NCBI RefSeq assembly: GCF_004798865.1
Contig: NW_025336087.1
Location: forward strand, 9,088,263 to 9,152,262
Source: Varanus komodoensis
Taxonomy: Eukaryota > Chordata > Lepidosauria > Squamata > Varanidae
DNA length: 64,000 bases
Direction of reading: 5' to 3'
Made by a program: the position numbers and the translations under genes. Shown one piece after another: positions 14,960 to 29,900 of the stretch. The notes beneath the pieces were generated by a model, which was not told where the DNA came from, made no database searches, and saw only the letters and a program-made list of their open reading frames with translations. The number at the start of each line of letters is the position of its first letter. Position 1 is the stretch's first letter.

Positions 14960-17900
14960 CCCCTCACTCCCTCCATTCTCAGTCCAAAGCACTCATTCCC
15001 CTTCAGAAAGAAGTTGACCCGGAAACACAGAAAACAGTGCTTACTAATTATATGTTCCCTCAGCAACCAAGATCTGAAGATGGTGTGAATTTATTTATTT
15101 ACTACTTTTTTAAAATGCTGCCTGATGATAAAGAGGATTATCTATTTAAGTTGGATCTATTCAGTCTAGTTTGACTAATCTCAGAGATTTTAGGCAAACA
15201 TGTTCAGTGAAACCTCAAAAATTAGCCACTTTTGAATTAATAATGAGGAAATACTAATGTGTAAACTCTGAGGTCCTCACCTGTATTTACCCTTCTTAGA
15301 AGTGCTTAACCAAACAGCATGATTTTCAATGTTTATGAAAGATCTTTTGTAACTTGTAGGCCAAGCCATTAAAAGCACCTTTTTATAAGCACATAATACT
15401 GTAATTTGGGTATGCTACAGTATTGTCCTCAGTCTCTTGCACTCAGCCCCAAGCCTAATGACTCCTAGATATGGTTCAGATTACAAGCAGCAATATTGAA
15501 CATCATAGTTCTGAACAGTCTTGGAAGGAGGAAATTGTGCCTTTGGAAAAATGTTAATAACTAAGAATATCCATCATGCAAGTCACCTTATTTGTTTATT
15601 AGTCATTTTTTTCTTTTCTTTGGCCTAGTTATGTTCATATCTGATAATGAAAGTTTTAATCCTTCACTGTGGGAGGAGCAGAGGAAGCAACGTGCTCAAG
15701 TGGCCTTTGAATGTGATGAAGATAAAGATGAAAGAGAGGCACCACCCAGGGTATGTAACTGCCTTAATCAGTCATGATGCATTTATATGATCTGCTCTGG
15801 ACAGAATCTTTACTGAAGTAGGTGACCTCATAACAGCTCTCTCCCATTTTGTCTGTGTGCATGTCTCCTTAAGGCTCCTTTGACATTCTTGAGAATCATA
15901 GTTTTCATTTATATAGCCTGCAGATGCCTTTGACCAAGAGTTCTTTGTGTGCTCCAATGCTGATCATGGGCATTGTCTGAAGGCGTATGACACAGACATC
16001 TTTCTGAAATTAAGCTGGTCTAGGAATCTCATATGTCCCACCAGAAATTCCATCACTGAAAACATCAATATAAATAATACCAATAACACCCAAAACATAA
16101 TCAGTACAAATAAATCGAATGCACTATACATGTGTTTTCCATTCATTGCAATTACAGGGGTAGCTCCATGCATTCCCGATTAGATTTCTGTAACGCGCTC
16201 TACGTGGGGCTACCCTTGAAGACAGTCCGGATACTTCAGTTGGTGCAGAATAGAGCTGCCAGGTTGCTGACGGGGACTGGGTGTTGTTCTCATATAACCC
16301 CAGTTCTCCGTCAGCTCCACTGGCTCCCGATTGAAGTCCGGGCCCAATTCAAGGTGTTGGTTATGACCTATAAAGCCCTAAATGGCTTGGGACCTGGATA
16401 TCTAAAGGAACGCTTGTGCGCATATATGCCCTCCTGCCCCTTGAGATCAGCAACAGATGCCCTTCTCTGGGAACCGTCTGTGAATGATATTAGGAGGGTG
16501 AGTACCTGGAGGAGGGCTTTCTCTGCGGTGGCGCCCCATATATGGAATGTACTCCCCAGAGAGGTCCGCCTGGCGCTGTCGTTATTTGTTTTTTGGCACC
16601 AGGCTAAGACCTTTTTATTTAAAACTTATTTTAATTGTTAAATTATTTGGATTAATAAGATTTTAAATTTTTAGCCGAGAATGCACCGGGGGTTTTTAAA
16701 CAATTTTTTTTAATTGTTACATTGTTGTTATTTATGTATTTATGTATCCTTTGTGAGCCGCCCCGAGGCTTTGTTGCGATGGGGGTGGCATAGAAATGTT
16801 TTAAATAAATACAAATAAAATATAATGTAATGTTTCTTTCACTCTCATGGTTAATGTCACTATGATGGTCACAATTTGTAGCACATAACACTTTATAATG
16901 TGACTTCTAAAAACTAGTTTCTTTTTACTTAGGAGGGTAATCTGAAGAGGTATCCAACTCCGTATCCTGATGAACTGAAGAATATGGTCAAAACAGTTCA
17001 AACAATAGTACACAGATTAAAAGATGAAGAAAACCCAGAAGAAGCTAGCAAAGAATCAAAGCAAGAAGGCCTGCAAATGTCAGTGAAAGATGTAAGTGTA
17101 AAAGTTAGATTCAGTATTCTGATATTTTTGTGAAATACTATTAATTGAACCATGGCAATTTTCATTTATGGCCATAAAAGATTGGGAAGAGAACTTACAC
17201 ATATGAATTATATCATCTGCATTCTACAAAGCAGTGATCCAGTAAGGGAGCAGAGCTGAGTAAGAGTTACCAATATGACTGTGTTGTCCAATATTTAGAA
17301 TATAGCTTGAGTGATACAGTAGTTTGTCCGATGTTTAGCAGGGGAACATACCTACTTCCAGCATCTTTTTTTACCTCTATTGATCTTTGCAGAAAAAAAA
17401 CCTCAAAACAACTTCAGGCTTCAATGTCTTGCCTCTGCTTCACCATGCCATTTATAGTTGATTATTAGATGATAAAAGTGTCAAAACAGTAATTTATTCA
17501 TATATAGAAATATTGGCTAATGCACTGGATCCGAAAGTGAGAAAATTCCCACATAGCTATAATCTGGTTAGGTCTTTCAGCCATACTTCCTTGTTGTGAG
17601 GCTGATATGTTGCACTGAGCAGCAAAATATGAATGTAATCTGGAGAAGTGGTAGGAAACAAATAGAACAAACAATTGAACCCAGCTGGCAGCAATGTAGC
17701 AAGAAACCTATTTGCAACCAATCTGTTTTGCTAATTTTGCTTTTCTGTTTTAAAAGAGCTTTTGATCAAATTATGAACATATTTTAAGCAATAGGTCAGT
17801 GTTGTCAAATTTTCTCCGGGACAAATGAAACTGTAAAGGTGTGGCAGAGTAGATGACAAAATCCAGTGGTGCAGTTAAGTAATTTAGATTCTAGACATTA

Positions 17901-20900
17901 ATGCACATGCACATATGCGCACACAGTCAGTTACATTAAAATGTGCTGAGAGAGTCCTCCTGTTTCATTCTGCTTTCCCAAAGTCTTGCCCTGACAGCAG
18001 CACCGTGCATGGGATTAATTGTATAGGGACGCCTATATAGTTTCAAAATGTAATACCGATGTTGCTGCTATGCTGGAATTGCCAGTGCTTGAACAAGTGA
18101 CTGTATCTACATGCTGCTCACATCTATGCTTTCACAGATGGTGGACCAGCATCTACAGCGTGCTGTACATTATCCTCAACAGATAAATGAGCTTTGCCGC
18201 CTCGTCTTTGGGAATGTTTTCTCTTACAATGTTAACACCTTTGCTTCTGTCATAGTCTTCTGAGGTAACTCCAGCAAGGAGCAAAGTGGAAAGTGAGCAG
18301 AATGCAATGGGAAACTGTGTGCAGAAGTCTAATGAGCCAGATGCTGAAAATAGCACCAGAAACTTACAGATGAATACCCATGTTAAAGCCTTGGAGAGCA
18401 GAAAGCCAGTTGCTAATCATGAAGATACTCTTGAGGTATTTCATATTGTCCAAGTGTCTCCCATTCAAATAAAAATTATGAAAACGAATATAGAGTGCAA
18501 TAATTAGAATATATTTTAAACTCAGTTTTCAAAACTAATAGCCTGTTATCCTGTGCAGGAAGAGTAAGGCCCATTGAACTCAGTGGGGCTTATTTCTTGA
18601 GATGACATTTCTGTTCAAATCTAGTTACAACTGCCACTAAAGTCTGCCCCTTGAATAGCTAAAGTTTTAAAATCAGACTAAATCCTGAAATGAGTAAGGT
18701 TTGCATAATGTAACTACTTGTAGTGTTTGATCACAAAATTATATCCATTATTATGCATACCAGATTATGTATGATCAAATCATGGATGAAGAAGCTCTTA
18801 TTATGAACTGTTCCAGCCTTTAAAAATTGTGTCTGGAGATTTGAGGGTAGGCTAATAGGACAATCGCCAAACCTGCAGATGAGAGGTGCACAGTCAGAGA
18901 GTGACGCAGTCGGTAATTGTCTGGGCAATGTTCCCCTTAACTGGCTAGCTTTCCTTCCCACTCCATGCTTCCCCCTACTTGTAATCTCACTAATTGCCCC
19001 TCCATTGCCAACTTGGCCTCATAAGCTGTACTTCAGGCACATGATTGGGTCAGAAATGGGAACCAAAGCCCCACTCCAAAAACTCTAAACTCCAGTCAGC
19101 TGGATATTGCAGGGTTCACCCCTGCATCCAACCAAAGTGGCTCCCAGAGGGGTGATCTTGCAATTTTGGGCTGATTCTGCCAGGGGCATCAGGCCCAAGA
19201 AATAGCAGCTTGTCCTGGAAATAAAACACAGAGCTTGCATGCTGTGGGATGCAGCGGGCAGAGGGAGGCTCTCAGCTCTTGCTGGTGATACCAACATCTT
19301 CCTCAGGAGTGACAGTAGTTAAACAACAGCAGACAGTACTGCAGCAAAGGCTCAACAGAATGTCCCAGATGCCTTGTCTGTTGAACATCTGTTGCATCCA
19401 CTGCATGTCCGTGTTTACTTACTTGTACTATTGTTTGTTTACTTGTCCGGATCCATGTAGCTTTAAACAGTCGAGGCTGAAATGAACATGACAAATTCAT
19501 CCATTTAAGTGTCAACATGGTTTAAGATAAGGTGGCTTTTCCCTGAAGCATTGAGTCAGGTACACATTCAGGACATGGACAGGTTTTCAGTGAACAGAGT
19601 CTTCCTTGTTGGCTTCATTGTGTGGGCATTACTAGTAGAAGAATAGCAAATTGATTGGGAAGCAGATGTTTTTCACCCCAGTTAAGTTTCTGCCTATCAG
19701 TATATCAGAGACACTGATGTAATTAATTGTCAGGTCTGCTGAAGCAACAGCATTGGGGAATCTTTACTCTCACACAAGCTCACTCTCCAACCATGCTGAA
19801 GTTGATGTACATTAGTGATCCTGATCCACATGAACAGTGACATAATTTAAAAACAAACAAACAAACAAAGCAGAATAGGTTGTGTTTAAATTTTACTGTA
19901 AACTGCTTCAAGAAGTTGCTTATACCTGGAAAGTGGTATCTAATTTTTGAAAATGAGAACAAAATAATTTGTTGGATTTGTTCATTGCAAGGCAGACTTC
20001 CAGTATTTCGCTTCCTGATAGCAGCATTTCAGTTTTTGACTTGCAGTGAGCAACCTTTACCAGACTACAGATTCAAAAAGAGAGCATTCAAGATTCACTA
20101 GGGCTTTCTGCACATATTTGCCTGGTTCAGATGTAATGCTAAGCCATAGTTTACTTTTGTGTGTATGAACCTGTTCACCAATTGCCTCTCCCTCCTTCTC
20201 TGACTCAGCTACAAGGAGATCAGATATATTTGCTTCTATTGTTAAGTAACCATAACCTGTTCTTATGAAGGTACCCAGAAAAGCGGCGATTCAAACCTAC
20301 TGCAAACTATGGTTTCTTATCCTGATTTGTTTCCCTGAACTGTCACTAAGACTGATAACTGTTTTTCTTAATTCTGGATCACACAGTGTGATCAGGTTTC
20401 CACAATCAGATCGATCCATGGTGGCTTAAATAAAATACTGTGGTTATTCTGAAAACCAATACAGGCACAGTCCAGATAGCTGGTCATGTGCAAACCCAGT
20501 GAGAGTGGGTTGTTGGCATGATTAACAAACTTCTCACAATTTATCCACACCAAGTTAACCCATGCCACAGAGTTCACACAAGGGGTTTGGTTTCCCAAAA
20601 GGGTGCCATGTGTCAGTCGGATTGTTCAAACCAGACCCATAACAAGTGGCAGTTTTCAGAAATGGAAACAAATGTCTAAACCCTCTATGTTAGATGAGAG
20701 GGTTTGATTTAGAGGTAATGAAGTTTGGCTTCTTCCAATTCTTGTAAATAAATTCGTTTTATTTTACAAATAAGAAAATGAACTTGAAATACAAAACCTA
20801 AAATTTGCAACATGTACGGACAATGCATTAAGAAGCTTACATGTGTCTAAGGAACTATTTGGATGAGGGAGCTAGTTCGCATAAGCAAAATAGGCTACTT

Positions 20901-23900
20901 CTTTGACAGGAGTCAAAAATCTTGTCTTTGGATGAAAAAAAAAGCAGAAGTAAAGGCACCATGGCTTATTCAAGTCATGGTGCATGCAGAGCGTGATTTC
21001 TATAATCACTGCCTGAGCATAGCCTGTTTTTCACCTATGCTTTGTTTCTTTCTTCAACAGCATGGCTTGCTAAAGGGGAGAGATAATCCTACAACAGGCT
21101 AGAGGTAATTGAAAGATTGCTTCCCTCTCTTAACAAACTGTGCCACCCAGGTTTAGATGACAAGAAAAGCCATGCTTCGGCAGTAATTATGGAAATTATG
21201 CTTGGCATATGTGGCAGTTTTTAAAAGCCACAATAGTTTATTTTGATTATGTGAACCAAATCAAGATTAATTTTGGCACACTGCTTATAATGTAAACCAC
21301 ATATTTCTCTCTCCTTTGACAGGAGTCAGAAGAACTGTCTTCTGATGAAGAAATGAAAATAGCAGAAATGAGACCACCTCTCATAGAAACCTCCATTAAC
21401 CAACCAAAAGTAGTAGCTCTGGGGAATAGCAAAAAAGGTAGGCTGTCTTTCAGTAGGAAGCTTCCAAAAAGAACTCATTTGTTCTGATATATCCAATTTA
21501 CAGCAGGCTATTAAACTGCTTATACCTTTTGATTTACATAAAACCTGGTTGAAAATATCTGGGTATAACCTTTTGAAATTGTACAGCAACAGTATTCATG
21601 GGCTGGTGGACATGGTCTTAAGTTAACTGAGCATATTTTCACATGCTTGATCAGTAGACATAAAAATGTGTGCCTTGCTCACCTTTTTTTTTAATGCATA
21701 TGAGGAAAAACCCATAGGATTTCAACAAGGGAACTTCTCAACCTTTGGTGCTTTAATAAACAGCTGATTGATGTTTTCACTGCATTGTTTTACTTCCTGC
21801 ATACCTCCTAAATGCACATGGATGAACCTTTCTAGTAAAATTATACTGATACTCTAAAATATACTCATAACATATTTATTTAAAATATGTTATATAGTAT
21901 TTAATCTAAACATGTTCAAACAATGTACTAGATTAAAACCATGATATGAAAATCAAAATATCCAAATATAACTAAAACATACTAAAATATAACCAAGCAC
22001 CATCAGAAAACAAATAAGCAAATATCAAAATGATGAACATTATAGATCATCCGAAGTTGATTTAACACATGTCTGAACTGCATCAGACTTACTGTATATT
22101 TTGTGGGAAAGGTATTCATGGCAGTAGGTGCCACCATAGAAAATGTGATCAGGCTCATCCTGAAGATGGTGAACCTGGACCCAGAGAAGGCCACCAATTA
22201 TAGACCAATGGCTAACATCCCATTCTTGGGCAAGCTGTTTGAGTGGGTGGTGGCTGGACAACTCCAAGCTCTCTTGGAAGAAACTGACCAACTGGACCCA
22301 TTCCAGTCTAGTTTCAGGCCTGGCTATGGGACTGAAACTGCCTTGGTCTCCCTGTATGATGACCTGTACAGGGAGAGGAACAGGGGGAGTGCATCCCTGT
22401 TGGTTCCCCTGGACCTCTCAGCGGATTTCAATACTATCAACCATGGTATCATTCTGGATAGGCTGTCTTGAGTTGAGGGTTGGAGGCACAGCTTTGCAAT
22501 GGTTCCACTCCTACTTGGCTGGCCAATTCCAGGAGGTGGTGCTGGGGGATTGTAGCTCTGTGCCATGGCAGCTTTGCCATGGATTTCCTCAGGGTTCCAT
22601 TCTATCCCCCATGCTGTTTAACATCTACATGAAACCGCTGAGAGAGGTCATCTAGGGTGTGAAGTCATCAGTATGCTGATGACACCCAGCCCAACCTCTC
22701 TTTCACATCTAATCCAGGTGAGGCAGTGTCTGGCTGGTGTGATGGTTTGGGAGAGGGCCAATAAATTGAGGCTTAATACAGAAAGATGGAGGTTCTGTTG
22801 GTAGGCATTTCAGCCTTCCTGGTAAGTGATTTTAGCCCTGTTCTGGATGGGGCTGCACTCCCCCTAAAAGACAGGGTGCATAGGTTGGGAGTGCTCCTCA
22901 ACCCAGAGCTGGAGTTCCAGGTGGCTGCTGTTATGAGGAGTGCTTTCCTTCAGCTTCGGTTGATTCATCAACTATGCCCTTACTTTGGATGAGCAGAGCC
23001 TACCAACAGTGACCCATGTTCCGGTAACTTCCCGATTGGAGTATTGTAATGCACGCTACGTGGGGCTGCCCTTGAAGATAGTCCAGATACTTCATTTGGT
23101 TCAGAACAGAGAAGCCAGGATGTTAACAGGGACTGGCACATAGCAGAAATAACGCCCATCCTTTACCATCTACACTGGCTACCAATTGAAGTCTGGGCCA
23201 GTTTAAGGTGTTGGTGATGACTTATAAAGCCCTAAACGGCTTAGGACCTGGATATCTGAAGGAGCATCTCCTTCCCTATGTGCCTGCCTGCCCCTTAAGA
23301 TCTGAGTTGGAGGTCTTCTTTGGGAGCCCTCCTTGAAGGGAGATTAGGAGGGTGGCTACCTGGAGAAGGGCCTTCTCTGTGGTGGCACCCTGGTTATGGA
23401 ATATGCTCCCCATGTTTGCCTGGCGCTGACACTCTATTCTTTTTGGTGCCAGGCCAAAACCTTTTTATTTTTGTAGTATTTTAAAGTTTAGATTGTTATT
23501 TTAATTGGGCTTTTATTGTACAGAATGGATGGTGTGCTTTACTTTGTTTTATTATAAGACTGTCCCAAGACTATTTGGTAGTAGATGGTAACAAAAAGTT
23601 TTAAATAAATAAATATTTCTGCCAAGGCACATGATTCTTAATGCCCTACCCACATACACACTTAATCCCACACAAGTACTCCTTTGTTCCTCTTATGCTA
23701 AACTCACCACATTTAGTTACATCATAAAATAATTTACAGTCATTGTTACTTTATTCACTGACCTTTCTACTTCAATCATCCAAGGGGACAATTAATACTC
23801 GTAAAACACGAGGCAAGGCTACAACACTGCATAGTTTTCACAGGATGAGTTACAGAGCCAGGCAAGAAACACAGGCACATCACCCCCATCCCAGCTCTGA

Positions 23901-26900
23901 AATGGGCCCAAGTATCCCACACATAGCTATGCAATATGAGCCATGAAACCATGGAAGCATGCAACGTCATTTGACAACTATTGTTTTGGTGGGCAAGTCT
24001 TGAAGAAGCATAATTAAATTCCAATGCTAGATAAACAGAATTGCTTTTAACTAGTAGAAACCTCAAGTAAAACTAGTCAGGACTGAACATTTTAGCTTCA
24101 GAACTATCTTCTTGTTAAATATATTCAGTATACTATCATAAAGCAAACTCTTTTCAGATGACAGTAAAGACATAGATTCATTGTCGGATGATCCCACCCA
24201 CAACAGCAATCAGAATAACAGCAATTGTTCCTCTCCATCTCGAATGTCTGATTCGGTTTCTCTAAATACTGACAGTAGCCATGAAGCATCACTGTGCTCT
24301 CCGGAAAAAGAAACTAACATGCCTGTCAATTCCAAAATCAGGTTTGAGACATACTATTCAATAAAATGTTTTGGAAAATTGACTAAATGTTTTATTTTCT
24401 GTTTTTGTGCTGATTTCTTGAATAACTTTTTAAAATGTTGACATGTATTTTAGAAATTAAATTTCAGTCATACTGTTTCCCATAAAATTATAAAAAATTA
24501 AGATCAGTTGTTAGCTCCAGTTGTTTGGCCACACTTCTTATGGTGTGATTTGTTCTTTTATCCTGATATGGGATTACATGTAAGAGAAGCCCAGTAGTCT
24601 CATTCCATGGTGAAGGAAGAAGATGAGGGAAGGAACTGCTTTTACTTACCCATAATGATTTCACCAGAATTCCAGATTATGGTAGAGGATGGAGACAACT
24701 GTAGTCATCATCAACTGGTTCTGCCTCTGTTGACTTGCCATCAAAAACAAAGAACAGTTGACTCTTGTTCTCATCCCTACTTCCTCACTGCTATGGACAA
24801 GGGAGGGCTGCTGTCCCATTTTGTCAGAATAGTTGTAATTGATGATAGCTAAATCAATAGCATGAATAGAGAGAGGAAATTTTTATAGCACTGGAGTGTT
24901 TTGCTTTTCATATTGGCTTTTTGTTTTTGTATCTTAAATTTTATCAAAATTTTAAATGCCCAAAGAGCTTCAACTATTGAGCAATATAAAAATGAAATGA
25001 ATAAATGCATGACCAGATGACATGGACCAGTTTAGGTAATTTAAATGGCAACAGCTTCATTCATATTACTACCAAAAGTTGTGTGTGCTTTGAAGATAAT
25101 TTCTGTATTGTAATAATGACCTCATTGATAACTATAGCCTATATAGTTTAGATTTTGGTAAGGTCGCTATACACACACACACATGCACACAGAGGGTTGA
25201 ATCCAGACATAGAGGATGTCCATTTAAAGTAATAATCAACCTGTCGCTTTGTTTTCAATGGATCTACTCTGGCTCTACCCACTGTGTCTAAAGATGCATT
25301 TATTTAGATTGCATAAAATATAAATGATGAGACTTGATACTGATGGTAGTCATGACGTTAATCAGTAATGTTCTTTTTCTATTCAATTTAACAATTACAC
25401 TTTTCTTTCAGGCAAGATGAAAATTCTAATAGTCTTTTACAAAATGGAGGCGACCTAAATGTCACAGCAGAAGAAAAACTGGATACTCAAGATAAAGTTA
25501 CAAACTTCACTGAATTCAGATTAAATATTGAAGAGAGATTAGCTTTGATAGAGAAGGGTGTTGAGCTTAATAGTGCTATTGATGAGTCTCATAAATTACA
25601 CCAAATTAACATGAATATCTCCAAATTGAATGATGAGGAAGTAATAAAACCAAATGTAGTAGAAGAAATAAAAACACTGGACATATCAGTTAAGGGCTTT
25701 TTAAACAATAACGTGAAAGAAGAAATTGGGCACATGGAAAATGGAAATAAATATTCTAATATGTGTCCTATGAATAATGTCAATGGACATTCTGAGGAAG
25801 TGCCTCACTCCACGGGAAAATCAGAGCTAAAGAGAAGTGCTACCATAGAAACAGATTCTTCTTCGGAAATGTGTCTTTCAAAGAGCACTGAAGATTTATC
25901 TCCACAGAGGAGTGGGCCAGTTGTGAAATCGCATAGCATAACTAACATGGAGACAGGTGCTCTGAAAACCTATGATATTATCAATGACAATGGATCCCAA
26001 GAGCCAAATTCACTAGTAAAATCAGCAGCTGTGGCTTCAGATGGAAAAAATATAGTCCGGAGCAAGTCAGCTACTCTCCTGTATGACCAGCCATTACAAG
26101 TATATCCAGGCTGTTCATCATCATCTGATTTACTATCTACAAAAACAGTGTTCAAGTTTGATTCAAATCATAATCCAGAAGGTATGAATGTAATAAGAGG
26201 ACAAGGAACTAATGCCTCACAACCATTCAGTACTCCTCAGTATAATATCCAATATAGCAGCAGTATGGCAGCCAAAGAATCCTTATGGCCCCTGAAACAA
26301 AACACGCTAGTTGAACAAAGTTGCTTGCCTCAGCGTTTGCCAAGGTCAGATACTACAGATAGCTGCAACTCTGTGAAGCATTCTGCCAACATGAATTTCT
26401 CTAACCATAACAATGTTAGAGCAAGTGCTGCATATACTATGCATCAGAGGATGGGTGGAAGACATATGGAAATGTGGGCTGCTCCACCAAATGACAGACT
26501 TGTTTCTGCAGCTGCCCGAAATACTCTTCAGCGGCAGAGCAGTAGCTCTTCCACTGCTTCAATGAACATTGGTGATTCTGGACCTCAACGGCGTCCTCAG
26601 ATTCCTGAGGGGGATTATTTAACATACAGGGATTTGCACTCAATGGGAAGAGTCCCACCAATAATGTCAGGGCCACAAAGACCTCTTTCTGCAAGAACCT
26701 ATAGTGTGGATGGGCCAAATGTACCTCGACCACAGAGTGCTCGCCCTTCAGCAAATGAAATACCAGAGAGAACTATGTCAGTTAGTGATTTCAATTACTC
26801 AAGGACTAGTCCTACTAAAAGAACAAACCCAAGAGTTAACTCTGAACACTCTCTGTTAGATGCTCCAGGAAAAAGCAAAGTCCCTCATGACTGGAGGGAA

Positions 26901-29900
26901 CAAGTGCTGCGACACATTGAGGCCAAAAAGTTAGAAAAGGTAAGTATCTGTACGAGCTCTCTTTCAACTTGCCATCTTCTTCTTGATTAAACCTATAAAA
27001 GCCTAGAATTTAAGGAATGCATGTTCTCCAGTCATGATAGTGTGCTTTGAAATTTCAGTAATTTCTCTACATGCATAAGCACATGTTCCTAGGATGCAAG
27101 AGAAACTATTTTTTCCAGTATCCAGCTACACACAGTAACAGTTCCTATGTGACATCCAGTTTTGTTTAGAAGAGTGAACTCCTAAAGGATCTAGGAAGTT
27201 TGTTTGCCATGAAGTTTAGTAAATGGAAAGTGGAAAGGGGAGGTACTTCATACGGTGCTAGAGTAGCACTGGTTACTGCTTTGGCATTGCTGGGCCGTGC
27301 ACCACTTCAATCACATTGCAATAGCTGGCTGATTGGTGTCCTGTGAAAGCAGTATGGGAAAAGAACTTCCTAAATTAGTGCCATGCCTGGAGGTGATAGC
27401 ACCACTGTTGGAGCTCTTCATATTATTTAGCACAGATGTTACTGAAGAAGCAGTTGTGTTCTTTCAGGAAAACACAGATCAGTCCTTCCTTGACATTTAG
27501 TCAAGCTAACACTTTTATCTGCCAACCAAGTGATGTTCAGTTTGCAGTGGTATCAAGCTTCAGACCTATAGGAAAAATCCAGCCCTGTGGGGATACCCAA
27601 ATAGTCATATGTTGGCTCCATGTCCCATCCCCTTGCCAGTATTAAGAAATATTTTTGGGTTTTGCAAATTCTCTCCTCACAGTTCTGAAAGGTTGAAATG
27701 CTTCTCCTAAGGCTTAACTACTGGCAGTAATAACTTTAGGCTAAAATATGCTGGTATTTTGTCTTTGTCTTCAGCCTTGCTTATCATTGGAATGTAGCCC
27801 CCAAGGCCTTATCTTAAAGTGGAGTTTACCCTTGGTCTGATAACTCTAGCTCTATCAATATCTTTGTTATGCTGGTTCACATGAAATCATTTCATCAAGC
27901 CTCTACTTTGTTCCCAGGTAGTCTGTACTTAATTTGGTTGGTGAGAGATAGCAAAGCCCCTGTGTGCATTTAAAAAAAAAACCCATTCACAAATTGGGTC
28001 TGCATCAAAATCAAATTTCATGAGCGAGTTTTGCTCTCTTGCAGTATCTCTCCTCTCCCAGGCACCACACACACATGGAGAGGGAGGGTTTACTGTAGCA
28101 AATTTTACTTTTAGACTTGTCTGTTATCCTACTGGAGATGTTAGAAGGCTTTGATATTAGTTAGCATGTTTAAGTAAAGGATGTTCTTTTTTCACTTAAC
28201 TTATTCTGCATTGTTAATATCAAATCTTATGTTGAATTACTAGTACTTTTGAAATATTAGTGTGTTGCGTGATTTACACATTACTTGCTGCTTGTGTTGA
28301 GTGTTGCATGCAAGAACTGCACAGGAGGTAATATCAGGACAGACTTGTAGATAGTTTATTTTGTGAGTTTGTTTCCCCTCAAAATGAAGTCTACTCCATA
28401 GATATCTCCCTTGTTGTTCTGGAGCAGTTTTATGTAGAGTATTTTGTAAATAAATGTATGCATACCTTTAAAAATAGTAACTAAGAATTACTTCTACTGT
28501 AAACTATTATACAACTACAATAACTTGGAATTCCAAATGAATGTCTGTGCAACAGAAATTTAAGAGGTTATTGTAATACCTCTTACATAATTGCTATCAT
28601 AGTAATATTTTATGCAACAAATAGTAAGATATTGTTATATTTGAACAAGGAACTTACACAGTGATATGGAAAACAGGGAATAGCAAGTATTTCCACTATG
28701 TATCTAATTAGATATCTTCAAGTATCTATTCAGTGTCATGTCTGCAGATTTGACTTGCCTTACTCCAGTTTGCATTGAGCAATTAATTACATTACTATTT
28801 TGTTTTCAGCTGGCTGTTAAGGATAGAATAGAATGAGACAGATGTAGAATTGGAAGGGGTCCATAAGGTCAACAAGTCCAACCCCTATCCCACTTCCACC
28901 TGTGGTCACCCATCCAGCTGCAGGCCCACCACTTTCTAGCTTAGAAAGGGTGACTTGACATGTTAGCTTTTAATGTATGTGGGTAAAATCAGCTTGCACT
29001 GTAAAATTCAGTTTTTAATTCATTTAAAGAGGAACAAAAAGGTCTTAAATTTCTGAATTAGCCTTACTTACATCTCACATTTCCCAAGAGGCAAAAGTGG
29101 GGATCAAAGACACATTGCTAGCTGTATTTGCTTCTCAACTGGAAGAGGAATAAATTGACTGAGAAGTTACCTTGAGATAGCAACTCAGTTGGAAGCCAGC
29201 TTCATTCAGCCTTTACTATTCCTGAGTGAAAAATATAAATGCCAACCGAAGTCAGTTGAGCAGATGGATCAGCTAATATGATAATTCATTGAATTCACTA
29301 TCTAGTTGCATGGTAGTGTATGAATGTTTGTGAAGAGAGAATTTCAGGGTCTAAGTCTGTACCTTATCAAAGTTTGTATTCATATATAACTCTAAAGTGA
29401 TATGGAAATGAGGTTGGGAAAGGCTTGGACTCTCATTTTCTCTTCTTCCCTTACTTCCAGTACAGTAGAAAATCAAGCATTTTCTTCCAGTTTCAACTAA
29501 CTGTGACTTGCTGTTATGTCCACATCAGGACATATTGTGACTGATTTTAACCATGGTTTATCTGAATAAGCCAAGATCATTAAATCATTGTTTGAATTTC
29601 ACTTGTCTAGATAAACCTGAGCACAGTTAGGTTTGGACAAACTGGAGTTAGTTGAGTTAGTCAAATTTAAGTTGTTTAAAAGTTAAAGCAAATGCTTCCT
29701 CATAGTTAATTCTTGTAGCACTAAACTGTATAATTATGTATAAATTGAAGATGTGCTAGTGTTACTGTTGAAAAAGCACACAGCATGCACATATTTTATA
29801 CTGTTATACATCCATGTGAAGTAGTTTATTTTAATCACTCCAGAGAAACACACTGCAAATTTCTGGCATCAGTCATACTTCAGTTTTTGTATATGTTGTA

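Larger units (their letters stand above)
12063..14982 (+). other. ERBIN: ERBIN intron with MITE and two CR1 ends
   Basis: Contains a hAT MITE (13118-13324), two CR1 3' ends (about 13860-13975 and 14590-14712), a run of 11 C (14451-14461) and a (CT)n tract (14921-14955) running into the acceptor. Region 13474-13790 may be further repeat material of unknown family. The rest is AT-rich. Confidence 0.75.
18436..21322 (+). other. ERBIN: ERBIN intron with MITE-like and exon-like sequence
   Basis: About 2.9 kb. Position 18565 onward (gcccattgaactcagtggggctt) matches a motif that recurs in many reptile repeats. An (AAAC)n run is at 19850-19868, an inverted-repeat element at 20124-20340, and an exon look-alike at 20901-20955. 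Region 18880-19530 is GC-richer but has no identifiable content. Confidence 0.55.

Noticed and set aside
25589-26754. Long reverse-strand open frames under the large ERBIN exon
   Set aside because: They are shadows of the conserved plus-strand exon and have no family resemblance.
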